Shown: positions 1-6,675, counted from the stretch's first letter. The stretch is 7,869 bases of DNA from an uncultured bacterium (GCA_949285775.1 CASEAD010000062.1:1-7869); one strand, 5' to 3'. Notes: generated by a model not told the origin, from the letters alone. Numbers and translations: made by a program.

Positions 1-2
1 AT

Positions 3-713
3 ATGAATCAAGAAAAGATTGGAAGATTTATTGCAACCTTACGAAAAGAAAAAAATATGACCCAACAAGAGTTAGCAGAAAAATTAGGCGTCTCTGATCG
101 CGCTATTGGAAACTGGGAGAATGGAAGAAATATGCCAGACTTATCCTTGTTTAAACCCCTATGTAATGAACTTGATATCTCTTTAAACGACTTGATGAGT
201 GGTGAAAAAGTAACAGCAAAAGAATACCAAGAAAAATTAGAAGAAAATATAATTAATACAATAGACTATACTAATAAAAAACTAGAAAATCGAAATAATT
301 TTATTGGTCTAATATTAATAACATTTGGGGTTTTAATCTCTATCACTGCTATTGCGATATTCCCTAGTGAAAGTAGTTGGGGATCTATTTATTCAGTTTT
401 TGGTGCAATTATTTCCCTAATTGGAGTTAGTAGATTTACCAAGCGATTAACACATCCGAAAAGATTATTAGCTAACTTTAGTTATTTTTTCATATTTATT
501 GCAATTTTGATGATAATAGATTATATTGGTGTTGCGAATATTCATCAGGCACCACGCTTCTCATTAGTAAAAGTAACTGGAGAAAATGTTATCTATTATG
601 ATACACCATTTTATGAAGTAGTTAGATGCAATGTAGATAAAGATAACGAAACATTTAAAATAATTAAAAATCAAAAATATGTTAGAGATAATATAGACAT
701 TTATTGTAAGTAA
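3..713 (+). CDS. XRE-family HTH regulator with membrane-anchored C-terminal half
   Basis: Predicted 236-residue protein. Residues about 7-61 form a Cro/C1-type helix-turn-helix: the segment MTQQELAEKLGVSDRAIGNW (residues 19-38) has the usual helix 2-turn-helix 3 pattern and is followed by NGRNMPDLSL. A linker (about 68-98) leads to hydrophobic stretches at about 100-120, 126-142 and 160-176, read as three membrane segments. A tail of about 60 residues follows, which would lie outside the cell if there are three crossings. The family is known for DNA-binding repressors; a membrane-tethered version suggests a one-component sensor, but the signal and target are not visible. The ATG is 2 bases from the window edge, so promoter and ribosome site are out of view; the MNQEKIG opening is typical of homologues. 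Its sense strand is less G-poor than the van genes, which may mean a separate history. Confidence 0.85.
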   Translation: MNQEKIGRFIATLRKEKNMTQQELAEKLGVSDRAIGNWENGRNMPDLSLFKPLCNELDISLNDLMSGEKVTAKEYQEKLEENIINTIDYTNKKLENRNNFIGLILITFGVLISITAIAIFPSESSWGSIYSVFGAIISLIGVSRFTKRLTHPKRLLANFSYFFIFIAILMIIDYIGVANIHQAPRFSLVKVTGENVIYYDTPFYEVVRCNVDKDNETFKIIKNQKYVRDNIDIYCK

Positions 714-769
714 CAAATTATTATTTTTTGGTTTATTATCTTAATTGGTAATCTGATTTTTTTAATACT

Positions 770-802
770 AAAAAACAAATAAGCATAACATACCTATTTG
801 TT
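770..802 (-). terminator. AT-only hairpin terminator for the MntP/YtaF-like gene
   Basis: AACAAATA (774-781) is the exact reverse complement of TATTTGTT (795-802), an 8-bp stem with a 13-base loop. Read on the minus strand it lies just past the stop codon at 808 and runs into a T tract (complement of 770-775). The stem has one G-C pair only, so it is weak, but the order stem then T-run fits a minus-strand terminator. The plus strand has no T-run after the stem, so it probably does not stop the gene ending at 713. The T-runs at 723-729 and 757-763 after that gene lack a convincing stem. Confidence 0.5.
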
Positions 803-807
803 ATATA

Positions 808-1344
808 CTACACTAACTTACTAATTGCTATTATCATAAATAAGATAGGACTTAAATATTCTATTAAATGAATATTAGAAATAGTCTTATTAAGAGAAAT
901 ATAATTACCTAACCATATTAAAATACCATGTGCTATACCAAAATAAAATGGAGTAATAAAAGGATTATGACCACCTAACGCTAAAGAAAAAGCACTAATT
1001 GAAGAATCAATCCCAATAGTAAAACCAACCACAATACTACTGAATAGATTTATACTATCAGTTTCATTCTTATCCTTATCTTTATTACTTCTTATTTGTA
1101 TAAAAGAATTAATAGCAAGAACCAGAAACAATAAAGCCCCTATATAATTAGCAATATTACTACCTATAAAACTACTAACATATCTACCAACTAACATAAT
1201 AGGCATAGCCATAATAATAGGTATTATACTAATAACTAATAACTTATCTAATACTATTTTAGTCTTCTTAATCCCCACTGCAACCCCAGAAAAAAATCCA
1301 TCAATACTAACAATAATAGCAGTTATAATAGCCTCAATAAACAT
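808..1344 (-). CDS. MntP/YtaF-like multipass membrane protein, possible metal exporter
   Basis: A small polytopic membrane protein, almost wholly hydrophobic with about six membrane segments in two halves joined by a charged loop (RSNKDKDKNETD, residues 85-96 from the start chosen here). Each half carries a matching acidic motif inside a membrane helix: SIDGFFSGVAVGI near residue 13-25 and GIDSSISAFSLAL near 111-123. This two-repeat pattern with buried Asp is characteristic of the MntP manganese efflux family and the related sporulation protein YtaF; the GIKKTKI stretch after the first motif looks YtaF-like. Manganese export is therefore inference. The start is set at 1344 (178 residues): GAGG at 1357-1354 sits 9 bases upstream, while the ATG at 1359 has no ribosome site and overlaps that motif. 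It is divergent from the gene at 1464 and shares its control region. Confidence 0.75.
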   Translation of the reverse strand: MFIEAIITAIIVSIDGFFSGVAVGIKKTKIVLDKLLVISIIPIIMAMPIMLVGRYVSSFIGSNIANYIGALLFLVLAINSFIQIRSNKDKDKNETDSINLFSSIVVGFTIGIDSSISAFSLALGGHNPFITPFYFGIAHGILIWLGNYISLNKTISNIHLIEYLSPILFMIIAISKLV

Positions 1345-1361
1345 AAATACATACCTCATAA

Positions 1362-1380
1362 TATATTAATGCTTAATATA
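1362..1380. repeat. Perfect 8-bp palindrome upstream of the MntP/YtaF-like gene
   Basis: TATATTAA (1362-1369) and TTAATATA (1373-1380) are exact reverse complements separated by TGC. The dyad lies about 20-35 bases upstream of the minus-strand start at 1344, where a promoter -10 or operator would be expected; TATATT on the minus strand (1380-1375) is a possible -10, but I see no good -35 for it. It could be a repressor site or chance in AT-rich DNA. Confidence 0.4.
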
Positions 1381-1421
1381 AAATAATGTATAGGCATAAA
1401 TAACAAATATTAACATTTATT

Positions 1422-1454
1422 TTTCCTCTTTGATATGATATAATGAAGAGGAAA
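1422..1454 (+). promoter_or_regulatory. Extended -10 promoter enclosed by a perfect 9-bp inverted repeat
   Basis: TGATATAAT at 1436-1444 is a perfect extended -10 (TG at 1436-1437, TATAAT at 1439-1444). No good -35 lies at 16-18 bases (TTTATT at 1416-1421 is the nearest). The promoter is bracketed by TTTCCTCTT (1422-1430) and AAGAGGAAA (1446-1454), exact reverse complements 15 bases apart. Transcription would start near 1451, inside the right arm, so the repeat is better read as a DNA operator than as an RNA hairpin. The ribosome site AAAGGAG (1452-1458) overlaps the right arm. Confidence 0.65.
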
Positions 1455-1463
1455 GGAGTATTT

Positions 1464-2483
1464 ATGAATAAATTCACTAATCCAAACATAAAAAAAGCCT
1501 ATAATAAAATAATTAGAAATATATTAATAGCAGTTATTCTAATTATCATATCTTTTTTCTTTAATTATTTACAAAATAAAATGATAGAAAACGCTAATGC
1601 TAATATAACAGACTTAAATTCTATTATTATAAGCACAGAAGATAAAGAAAATAAAAAATCATATATTAATGCCAACACCATACCTTATCAATTTGCCGTA
1701 TATGATGATACAACAGATAGTTACTATATTGTAGCAGACGAAAATTATCTTTACATAGTATATATGTCAACTGCTGATTTTTATAAGCTAAACACTGAAG
1801 ACATAGAAACTAACCCTATAAGAATAGAAGGAATAACAAAAGTTACAACGGATGATGTTAAACAACTAGCAATAGAATCATATAATGAATTAGTAAGTAA
1901 TGAAGAAGATAAATTAACTATCGAAGATTTCAATGATTACTTTGGTTCAGTTTACTTAGATATGACATCATCAGATACCCAAATAGCGTTCATACCATTT
2001 TGTATATTTGTCATACTACTTATAATAGGACTAGTTATTTTAATATTATCTATAATAGAATTATTTAATTTTAAAAAATCTATAAATAAAATGGATGACA
2101 TAGAAATATCAGACTTAGATAAAGAATTAAATGACAAAGAATCATTTTACTATGATAAAGCTAATTTATATCTAACCAAAAGTTATATTATAAACTTTAA
2201 CCTAAAATTCAAAATTATTAAATATGAAGATATATTATGGATGTATCCATACGAACAAAGAACCAACGGTATAAAAACATCACAAAGTATTAAAGTAGTA
2301 ACTAATGATGGTAAAACTCATACTATCGCTACTATTGATATAGTAACAAAAAAGAAAAAAGAAATATTTACTGAAATTTGGAACACCATAGCAAATAAAA
2401 ATAAAAATATGTTATTAGGCTATACTAAAGAAAATATTAAAATAATGAAAAACAAACTAAAAGAAATTAAGAAAGACAAATAA
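1464..2483 (+). CDS. Two-TM membrane protein of unknown function
   Basis: I do not firmly recognise this 339-residue protein. It has one membrane helix near the N-terminus (about 18-36), an acidic segment of about 135 residues that would face outside (about 40-172), a second helix (about 175-201), and a cytoplasmic C-terminal domain of about 135 residues rich in Lys, Asp and Glu. The C-terminal part contains the distinctive stretches YEDILWMYPYEQRTNG (254-269) and SIKVVTNDGKTHTIATID (275-292), which look like a small beta-rich domain of the PH-like kind found in Firmicutes membrane proteins of unknown function; this is a visual impression only. The start is placed at 1464, 5 bases after AAAGGAG. 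The in-frame ATG at 1443 overlaps the -10 box and could not be in the mRNA made from that promoter. The gene is a single unit ended by its own terminator. Confidence 0.75.
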   Translation: MNKFTNPNIKKAYNKIIRNILIAVILIIISFFFNYLQNKMIENANANITDLNSIIISTEDKENKKSYINANTIPYQFAVYDDTTDSYYIVADENYLYIVYMSTADFYKLNTEDIETNPIRIEGITKVTTDDVKQLAIESYNELVSNEEDKLTIEDFNDYFGSVYLDMTSSDTQIAFIPFCIFVILLIIGLVILILSIIELFNFKKSINKMDDIEISDLDKELNDKESFYYDKANLYLTKSYIINFNLKFKIIKYEDILWMYPYEQRTNGIKTSQSIKVVTNDGKTHTIATIDIVTKKKKEIFTEIWNTIANKNKNMLLGYTKENIKIMKNKLKEIKKDK

Positions 2484-2498
2484 ACTTAATTTCTTTTT
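2459..2498 (+). terminator. Rho-independent terminator overlapping the end of the 1464-2483 gene
   Basis: AAAAGAAATTAAG (2459-2471) pairs perfectly with CTTAATTTCTTTT (2485-2497), a 13-bp stem with a 13-base loop that contains the TAA stop at 2481-2483. The run of T at 2494-2498 forms the end of the stem and the U tract. It separates the membrane-protein gene from the van cluster. Confidence 0.7.
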
Positions 2499-2540
2499 AA
2501 ATTCCAATATGTAAATAACTGTAAAATAATATAAAATAAC

Positions 2541-2569
2541 TAGACAACTATTATTATAAATAGTAAAAT
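2541..2569 (+). promoter_or_regulatory. Promoter of the vanW-vanG-vanT cluster with dyad in its spacer
   Basis: TAGACA (2541-2546) and TAAAAT (2564-2569) each match five of six consensus bases and are 17 bases apart. The spacer is filled by an inverted repeat, ACTATT (2547-2552) and AATAGT (2559-2564), 6 bases apart, whose right arm shares one base with the -10. Transcription should start near 2576, giving a leader of about 20 bases before the vanW start, with the ribosome site GAGGTGA at 2586-2592. The dyad is a candidate operator. Confidence 0.65.
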
Positions 2570-2596
2570 AAAGGCGTCAGTTAGTGAGGTGACCTA

Positions 2597-3415
2597 ATGC
2601 CAAGAAAAAGAATAACACAAATTTTTCCATTTTTATTACCATTAAGAGTATGGCAAAGAAATCTATTCTATCAAATATCAATGTTTCTAGATAAAAACAA
2701 ATATTCCAAAACAACTCATGAACCATTAGAATTTGAAGTCTGTAACTCTAAAACAATGATGATTAATAAAAATAGTGGCCAAGATATTATCTATCAAACA
2801 AATAAAGTAGATAACTTAAAAATAGCCAGTAAAACAATAAATAAAATTATAATTAAACCAGGTGAAACTTTTTCCTTCTACTACCTAACTAAAAAAAGTA
2901 AAAAGTACGGAAGTTACAAAGAAGGTTTAGTTTTAAAAAATGGCATAATTGTCCCTGAAAAAGGAGGAGGAATTTGCCATTTAAGTAACTTACTTTATTA
3001 CTTATTTTTAATGAGCCCTCTTACAATTGTAGAAAGACACGGCCATAAAATAAAATCATTCCCCAACCCAGATAAAGACTCCTTAGATGGCATAGACGCT
3101 ACCATCAACAGCGGTTGGTTAGATCTAAAAGTAAGAAATGATACCAATAATATCTATCAAATAATAATTAACTTTGATGATGAATATATGTACGGAAAAA
3201 TCCTTTCAAATAAAGAATTTGATAAAAAATACAAAATAACAAACGAAAACTTTAAATATATAAAAAAAGATAATAAAGTATTTGAAAGTATATCCGTAGT
3301 AAGACTAATATATAATAAAAAAACCAATAAATTAATAAAAAAAGAAAAACTATATGATGAAATAGTAGAAGTAGGATATAAACTACCAAAAAATATAAAA
3401 ATAGAGGAGATGTAA
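2597..3415 (+). CDS. vanW: VanW family protein
   Basis: A 272-residue protein that reads along its length like VanW of vanB/vanG-type glycopeptide-resistance clusters. The N-terminal ITQIFPFLLPLRVWQR (residues 6-21), the PGETFSF motif (88-94), the family hallmark GGGICHLSNLLY (123-134) and PLTIVERHGH (141-150) are all in place. No signal peptide or clear membrane helix is seen, although 10-31 is fairly hydrophobic. The biochemical role of VanW is not known; it is an accessory gene beside the ligase. The ATG follows GAGGTGA by 4 bases. The last codons contain the ribosome site of the ligase (GAGGAG, 3404-3409), and only 3 bases separate the two genes, so translation is probably coupled. It is the first gene of the cluster, as no vanR, vanS or vanY precedes it here. 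Confidence 0.92.
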   Translation: MPRKRITQIFPFLLPLRVWQRNLFYQISMFLDKNKYSKTTHEPLEFEVCNSKTMMINKNSGQDIIYQTNKVDNLKIASKTINKIIIKPGETFSFYYLTKKSKKYGSYKEGLVLKNGIIVPEKGGGICHLSNLLYYLFLMSPLTIVERHGHKIKSFPNPDKDSLDGIDATINSGWLDLKVRNDTNNIYQIIINFDDEYMYGKILSNKEFDKKYKITNENFKYIKKDNKVFESISVVRLIYNKKTNKLIKKEKLYDEIVEVGYKLPKNIKIEEM

Positions 3416-3418
3416 CTA

Positions 3419-4462
3419 ATGAATAAAATTAAAATAGCATGTATATTTGGAGGTTGTTCTAGCGAATACGAAGTATCTCTAGTATCAGCAACTTCTGTAA
3501 TTAGAAATATAAATAAAGATAAATATGACATTATAATGATAGGTATAACCAAATCAGGAGACTTTTACCTTTATAATGGAGATATAGATAATATTGAAAA
3601 AGATAATTGGTTCACTAAAGAAACCTGTAAACCAATAACTTTTTCCACTAATAAGTCAGATCACGGCTTTATTATCTTAGAAAATAATAAAATAGAAAAA
3701 ATTTCTATTGATATAGCCTTCCCAATCCTTCACGGAAAAAATGGTGAAGACGGAAGACTACAAGGATTATTCGAACTAGCAGGAATTAAATATGTAGGCT
3801 GTAACATGATATCATCAGCAATCTGTATGGATAAATATATTGCCCACGAATTAGTAAGACTAAACGGTATCAATACCCCAAAATCATACTTATTTGATGA
3901 TAGTGATACCTATGAATATATCGAAAATAGCATTAAAGACTTAAACTATCCAATCTTTGTTAAACCCCTAAAAGCAGGATCATCATTTGGCATAACTAAA
4001 GTTAAAGATAAAATAAACCTTAAAAACGCCATTGAAACCGCTAAAGAATACGATGACAAAATAATCATTGAAGAAAATATCGAAGGCTTTGAAGTAGGAT
4101 GTGCCATATTAGGTAAAAAAGATTTAATTATAGGTGAAGTAGATGAAATAGAACTACAAGATGGCTTCTTTGATTACGAAGAAAAATATACCCTAAAAAC
4201 AAGCAAAATCCACTTACCAGCAAGATTACCAGAACAAGAACGAGAAAAAATAAAAGAAACAGCTTTAAAAATATACAAAATATTAGGCTGTTCAGGATTC
4301 GCTAGAGTAGATATGTTCTACACCAAAGAAAATAAAATTGTCTTTAACGAAGTCAATACCATACCCGGATGCACATCCCATAGCAGATACCCTAACATGC
4401 TAAAAGAAATAGGATACTCTTTTGAAGAAGTAATAGATAAACTTATCAGTCTAGAACTATAA
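3419..4462 (+). CDS. vanG: VanG-type D-alanine--D-serine ligase
   Basis: An ATP-grasp ligase of 347 residues, the length of VanG. It would join D-Ala to D-Ser (or D-Ala) in the cytosol to make the dipeptide for peptidoglycan precursors. Visible motifs: GGCSSEYEVS near the N-terminus (11-20), HGKNGEDG (105-112), the ATP-binding KPLKAGSSFGITK (182-194), EKYTLK in the omega-loop region (255-260), GCSGFARVD (290-298) and the metal-binding NEVNTIPG (310-317). The Phe in SSFGITK, where ordinary D-Ala-D-Ala ligases usually have Val, and the overall likeness to enterococcal VanG favour D-Ser as second substrate; neighbouring VanT supports this. All catalytic motifs appear intact. It is followed after 9 bases by the VanT membrane half, whose AAAGGA site overlaps the ligase stop. 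D-Ala-D-Ala ligase activity cannot be excluded from sequence. Confidence 0.93.
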   Translation: MNKIKIACIFGGCSSEYEVSLVSATSVIRNINKDKYDIIMIGITKSGDFYLYNGDIDNIEKDNWFTKETCKPITFSTNKSDHGFIILENNKIEKISIDIAFPILHGKNGEDGRLQGLFELAGIKYVGCNMISSAICMDKYIAHELVRLNGINTPKSYLFDDSDTYEYIENSIKDLNYPIFVKPLKAGSSFGITKVKDKINLKNAIETAKEYDDKIIIEENIEGFEVGCAILGKKDLIIGEVDEIELQDGFFDYEEKYTLKTSKIHLPARLPEQEREKIKETALKIYKILGCSGFARVDMFYTKENKIVFNEVNTIPGCTSHSRYPNMLKEIGYSFEEVIDKLISLEL

Positions 4463-4471
4463 AGGAATATA

Positions 4472-5584
4472 ATGAAAATAATAAAAAAAATAGGACTAGA
4501 TCACATAAGATTCATTGCCTCGCTCTTAATAATAGCAATCCATATCTACCCCTTAGCGACCATAAACGAAAACTTAGACTTCATATTCACAAGAGTATTA
4601 TTTAGAATTGCTGTACCCATATTCCTAATCATCACAGGCTTTTTCATCATCCCTAAATCCTTAGAAAATAAAAATAACCTTATAAAATACACTAAAAAAA
4701 TACTAAAAATATATCTATTATGTATTCTTATATATTTACCAATAAATATCTATTCTAACTATTTCAAAGAAATATCTTTAATAACTATCTTAAAAGATAT
4801 ACTCATTAATGGAACATTCTATCATCTATGGTATTTTCCAGCCTTAATCCTAGGACTATGGATAACTTATATCATAGTAAAAAAACTATCTAAAAAACAA
4901 ACAATAACAATACTTATAATCTTATATCTAATTGGATTATTAGGCGATAGTTATTACGGAATAATTAATAAAATAGAAGTATTTAACAACATATATAACA
5001 TACTTTTTAACATAACATCTTATACTAGAAACGGCCTATTCTATACCCCAATCTTCTTATATATAGGTTATTATTTTAATACTCATAAACTAAAAATATC
5101 AACCAAAACAAACATAATCCTCCTAATAATATCTCTATTACTTATGCTAATAGAAGGAACAATTCTTCACTATAATAACCTCCAAAAACATAGTAGCATG
5201 TATATATTCTTAATACCAACCATAATATTTCTCTTTAACCTATTAATACCTACCATAAATAATACCAATAAATTCCTAAGAACCCAAAGTATGCTAATAT
5301 ATATAATCCACCCCTTAATAATAATAGCAGTAAGATTATCAGCAAAAATAATTCATCAAGAAAACCTAATTATATATAATAACTTAATTAACTATATACT
5401 AGTAACAATACTAAGCATAATATCAAGTATCGTATTAATAAAAGTAAAGGAAGTAATAAAAAATGCAAACAATCAAAGAAAAGAAAGAAACAAGATCACT
5501 CAAAACAGAAAGAGCATGGATAGAAATAAACCTAAACAACTTAGAACACAACATAAACCAAATAAAAAAAATAATACCAGATAA
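4472..5584 (+). CDS. vanT: VanT membrane half (acyltransferase-3-like, serine uptake)
   Basis: A 370-codon frame encoding a polytopic membrane protein of the acyltransferase-3 fold, with about ten hydrophobic segments through residue 326. It carries the family features D10 and H24 (LDHIRF...IAIH), RIAVPIFLIITGFF (45-58) and FYHLWYFPALILGLW (116-130), as in the N-terminal domain of VanT, which is linked to L-serine uptake. The true membrane domain ends near K330. The last 40 residues are a very basic, low-complexity tail that is an out-of-frame reading of the racemase N-terminus, so this tail is unlikely to be selected as protein. In known VanT proteins this domain is fused to the racemase; here the frame shifts by +1 at the A6 run 5458-5463. 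Ribosome site AAAGGA lies 5 bases before the ATG. The sense strand is strikingly G-poor (one G in 5221-5280). Confidence 0.88.
   Translation: MKIIKKIGLDHIRFIASLLIIAIHIYPLATINENLDFIFTRVLFRIAVPIFLIITGFFIIPKSLENKNNLIKYTKKILKIYLLCILIYLPINIYSNYFKEISLITILKDILINGTFYHLWYFPALILGLWITYIIVKKLSKKQTITILIILYLIGLLGDSYYGIINKIEVFNNIYNILFNITSYTRNGLFYTPIFLYIGYYFNTHKLKISTKTNIILLIISLLLMLIEGTILHYNNLQKHSSMYIFLIPTIIFLFNLLIPTINNTNKFLRTQSMLIYIIHPLIIIAVRLSAKIIHQENLIIYNNLINYILVTILSIISSIVLIKVKEVIKNANNQRKERNKITQNRKSMDRNKPKQLRTQHKPNKKNNTR
5446..5465 (+). promoter_or_regulatory. Junction of the two VanT frames: ribosome site plus A6 run
   Basis: AAAGGAAG (5446-5453) ends 9 bases before the ATG at 5463 and could serve as a ribosome site for a free racemase. 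The same stretch contains six A's (5458-5463). Losing one A here, by transcript slippage or in the DNA, would convert ATA-AAA-AAT into ATA-AAA-ATG and fuse the membrane frame to the racemase frame. In the racemase frame a TAA at 5457-5459 closes the frame just upstream, so fusion needs the shift to occur in or very near this run. Confidence 0.6.
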
Positions 5585-6620
5585 TTGTAACATAATGGCT
5601 GTCGTAAAAGCTAATGCCTATGGACATGGAATAATAGAAATATCTAAAAAACTAGAACAAATAGGAATAACAGATTTCGCCGTAGCAACCCTAAAAGAAG
5701 GAATAACCCTAAGAAAAAATGGTATCAAAGGAAACATATTAATATTAGGATATACCCATTATAACTGCCTCAAATATGTTATAAAATATAACCTTATCCA
5801 AACCATAGTAGATTATAATTATGCCAAAAAAATATCTACCTTACCCCTAACTAAAAAACTAAAAGCCCATATCAAAATAAATACCGGTATGAATAGAATA
5901 GGAGAATACTATAAAAATATAGATAAAATAAAAGAAATATATAAAATTAAAAATATAAAAGTACTAGGCATATTTACCCATCTATCTGTATCAGATAGTA
6001 ATAAAAAAAGTGATATCATTTTCACTAATAACCAAATAAATAACTTCTATACCCTAATAAACCAACTAAAACCCAATTATAACTTAGGAAAAATCCATAT
6101 CCAAAGTAGCTATGGCATATTAAATTACCCTAACTTAAAATGTAATTATGTAAGAGCAGGTATAATTATGTATGGAATTAACAGCGAACTAAATACTAAA
6201 ACTCAAATAAAACTAAACTTAAAACCAGTCTTATCCCTAAAAGCCAGAATTACCAGTATAAAAACAATAAATAAAAATGATTCTGTAAGCTATGGTAGAA
6301 AGTTTATTGCCCCTAACAAAACAAAAATTGCCACTGTATCTATAGGCTATGCTGATGGCTACCCAAGATGTTTATCAGGAAAAAATACCAAAGTAATAGT
6401 AAATAACCAATATGCTGAAGTAATAGGAAGAATCTGTATGGACCAATTAATTATCAATATATCTAAATTAAATAACATAAAAGTAGGAGATATCGTAACC
6501 ATAATAGGAAAAGAAAAACCAATATCCGCAGAACAAATCGCCTATCAAGCAGACACTATAACTAACGAACTATTAAGTAGACTAGGATCAAGATTAGAAA
6601 GAATATATATATCAAAATAA
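5463..6620 (+). CDS. vanT: VanT racemase half (PLP serine/alanine racemase)
   Basis: A fold-type III, PLP-dependent racemase of 385 residues, the size of a complete alanine racemase. The PLP lysine is K49 in AVVKANAYGHG (46-56). The second catalytic tyrosine is Y277 in VSYG; IGYADGYPR (294-302) and GRICMDQ (322-328) are also intact. The N-terminal RAWIEINLNNLEHN (17-30) is very like the start of the racemase domain in VanT. By eye, S376 (in LSRLGSRLER) falls where alanine racemases have the substrate-site Tyr (Tyr354 in Geobacillus); a small or polar residue there is associated with serine racemisation in VanT. With the ligase next door, D-serine supply is the likely role, but alanine racemase activity is possible. 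Start chosen at 5463: it has a ribosome site and is the only ATG keeping the RAWIE segment. The frame overlaps the membrane half by 122 bases. Confidence 0.9.
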   Translation: MQTIKEKKETRSLKTERAWIEINLNNLEHNINQIKKIIPDNCNIMAVVKANAYGHGIIEISKKLEQIGITDFAVATLKEGITLRKNGIKGNILILGYTHYNCLKYVIKYNLIQTIVDYNYAKKISTLPLTKKLKAHIKINTGMNRIGEYYKNIDKIKEIYKIKNIKVLGIFTHLSVSDSNKKSDIIFTNNQINNFYTLINQLKPNYNLGKIHIQSSYGILNYPNLKCNYVRAGIIMYGINSELNTKTQIKLNLKPVLSLKARITSIKTINKNDSVSYGRKFIAPNKTKIATVSIGYADGYPRCLSGKNTKVIVNNQYAEVIGRICMDQLIINISKLNNIKVGDIVTIIGKEKPISAEQIAYQADTITNELLSRLGSRLERIYISK

Positions 6621-6621
6621 T

Positions 6622-6650
6622 TTGACACCTAACCAAAGTAATGCTATTAT
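6622..6650 (+). promoter_or_regulatory. Consensus promoter of the Cys-rich CFI-box gene
   Basis: TTGACA (6622-6627), a 17-base spacer and TATTAT (6645-6650) preceded by TG at 6642-6643 form a near-ideal extended promoter, placed one base after the racemase stop. Transcription would begin near 6657, about 19 bases before the ATG at 6676. The TTG in the -35 box opens an in-frame reading that extends the downstream gene, but it is a promoter element and not a start codon. Confidence 0.8.
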
Positions 6651-6675
6651 AAATAACCAAGAGAGAAGGAATATT

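Noticed and set aside
1345..1463. Manganese (yybP-ykoY) riboswitch upstream of the MntP/YtaF-like gene
   Set aside because: The space is shared with a divergent promoter, is almost pure AT, and shows none of the GC-paired helices such a riboswitch needs.
1952..2137. 61-residue minus-strand open frame
   Set aside because: Lies wholly inside the membrane-protein gene on the other strand, with no ribosome site or protein-like composition; a shadow frame.
2572..2597. Hairpin (GTCA/TGAC) enclosing the vanW ribosome site
   Set aside because: Only four clean pairs, and its left arm lies at the predicted transcription start, so it may be only partly transcribed.
3157..3552. 131-residue minus-strand open frame across the vanW-vanG junction
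   Set aside because: Opposite to two well-supported genes; its Ser/Ile/Phe-rich content is what the complement of A-rich codons gives.
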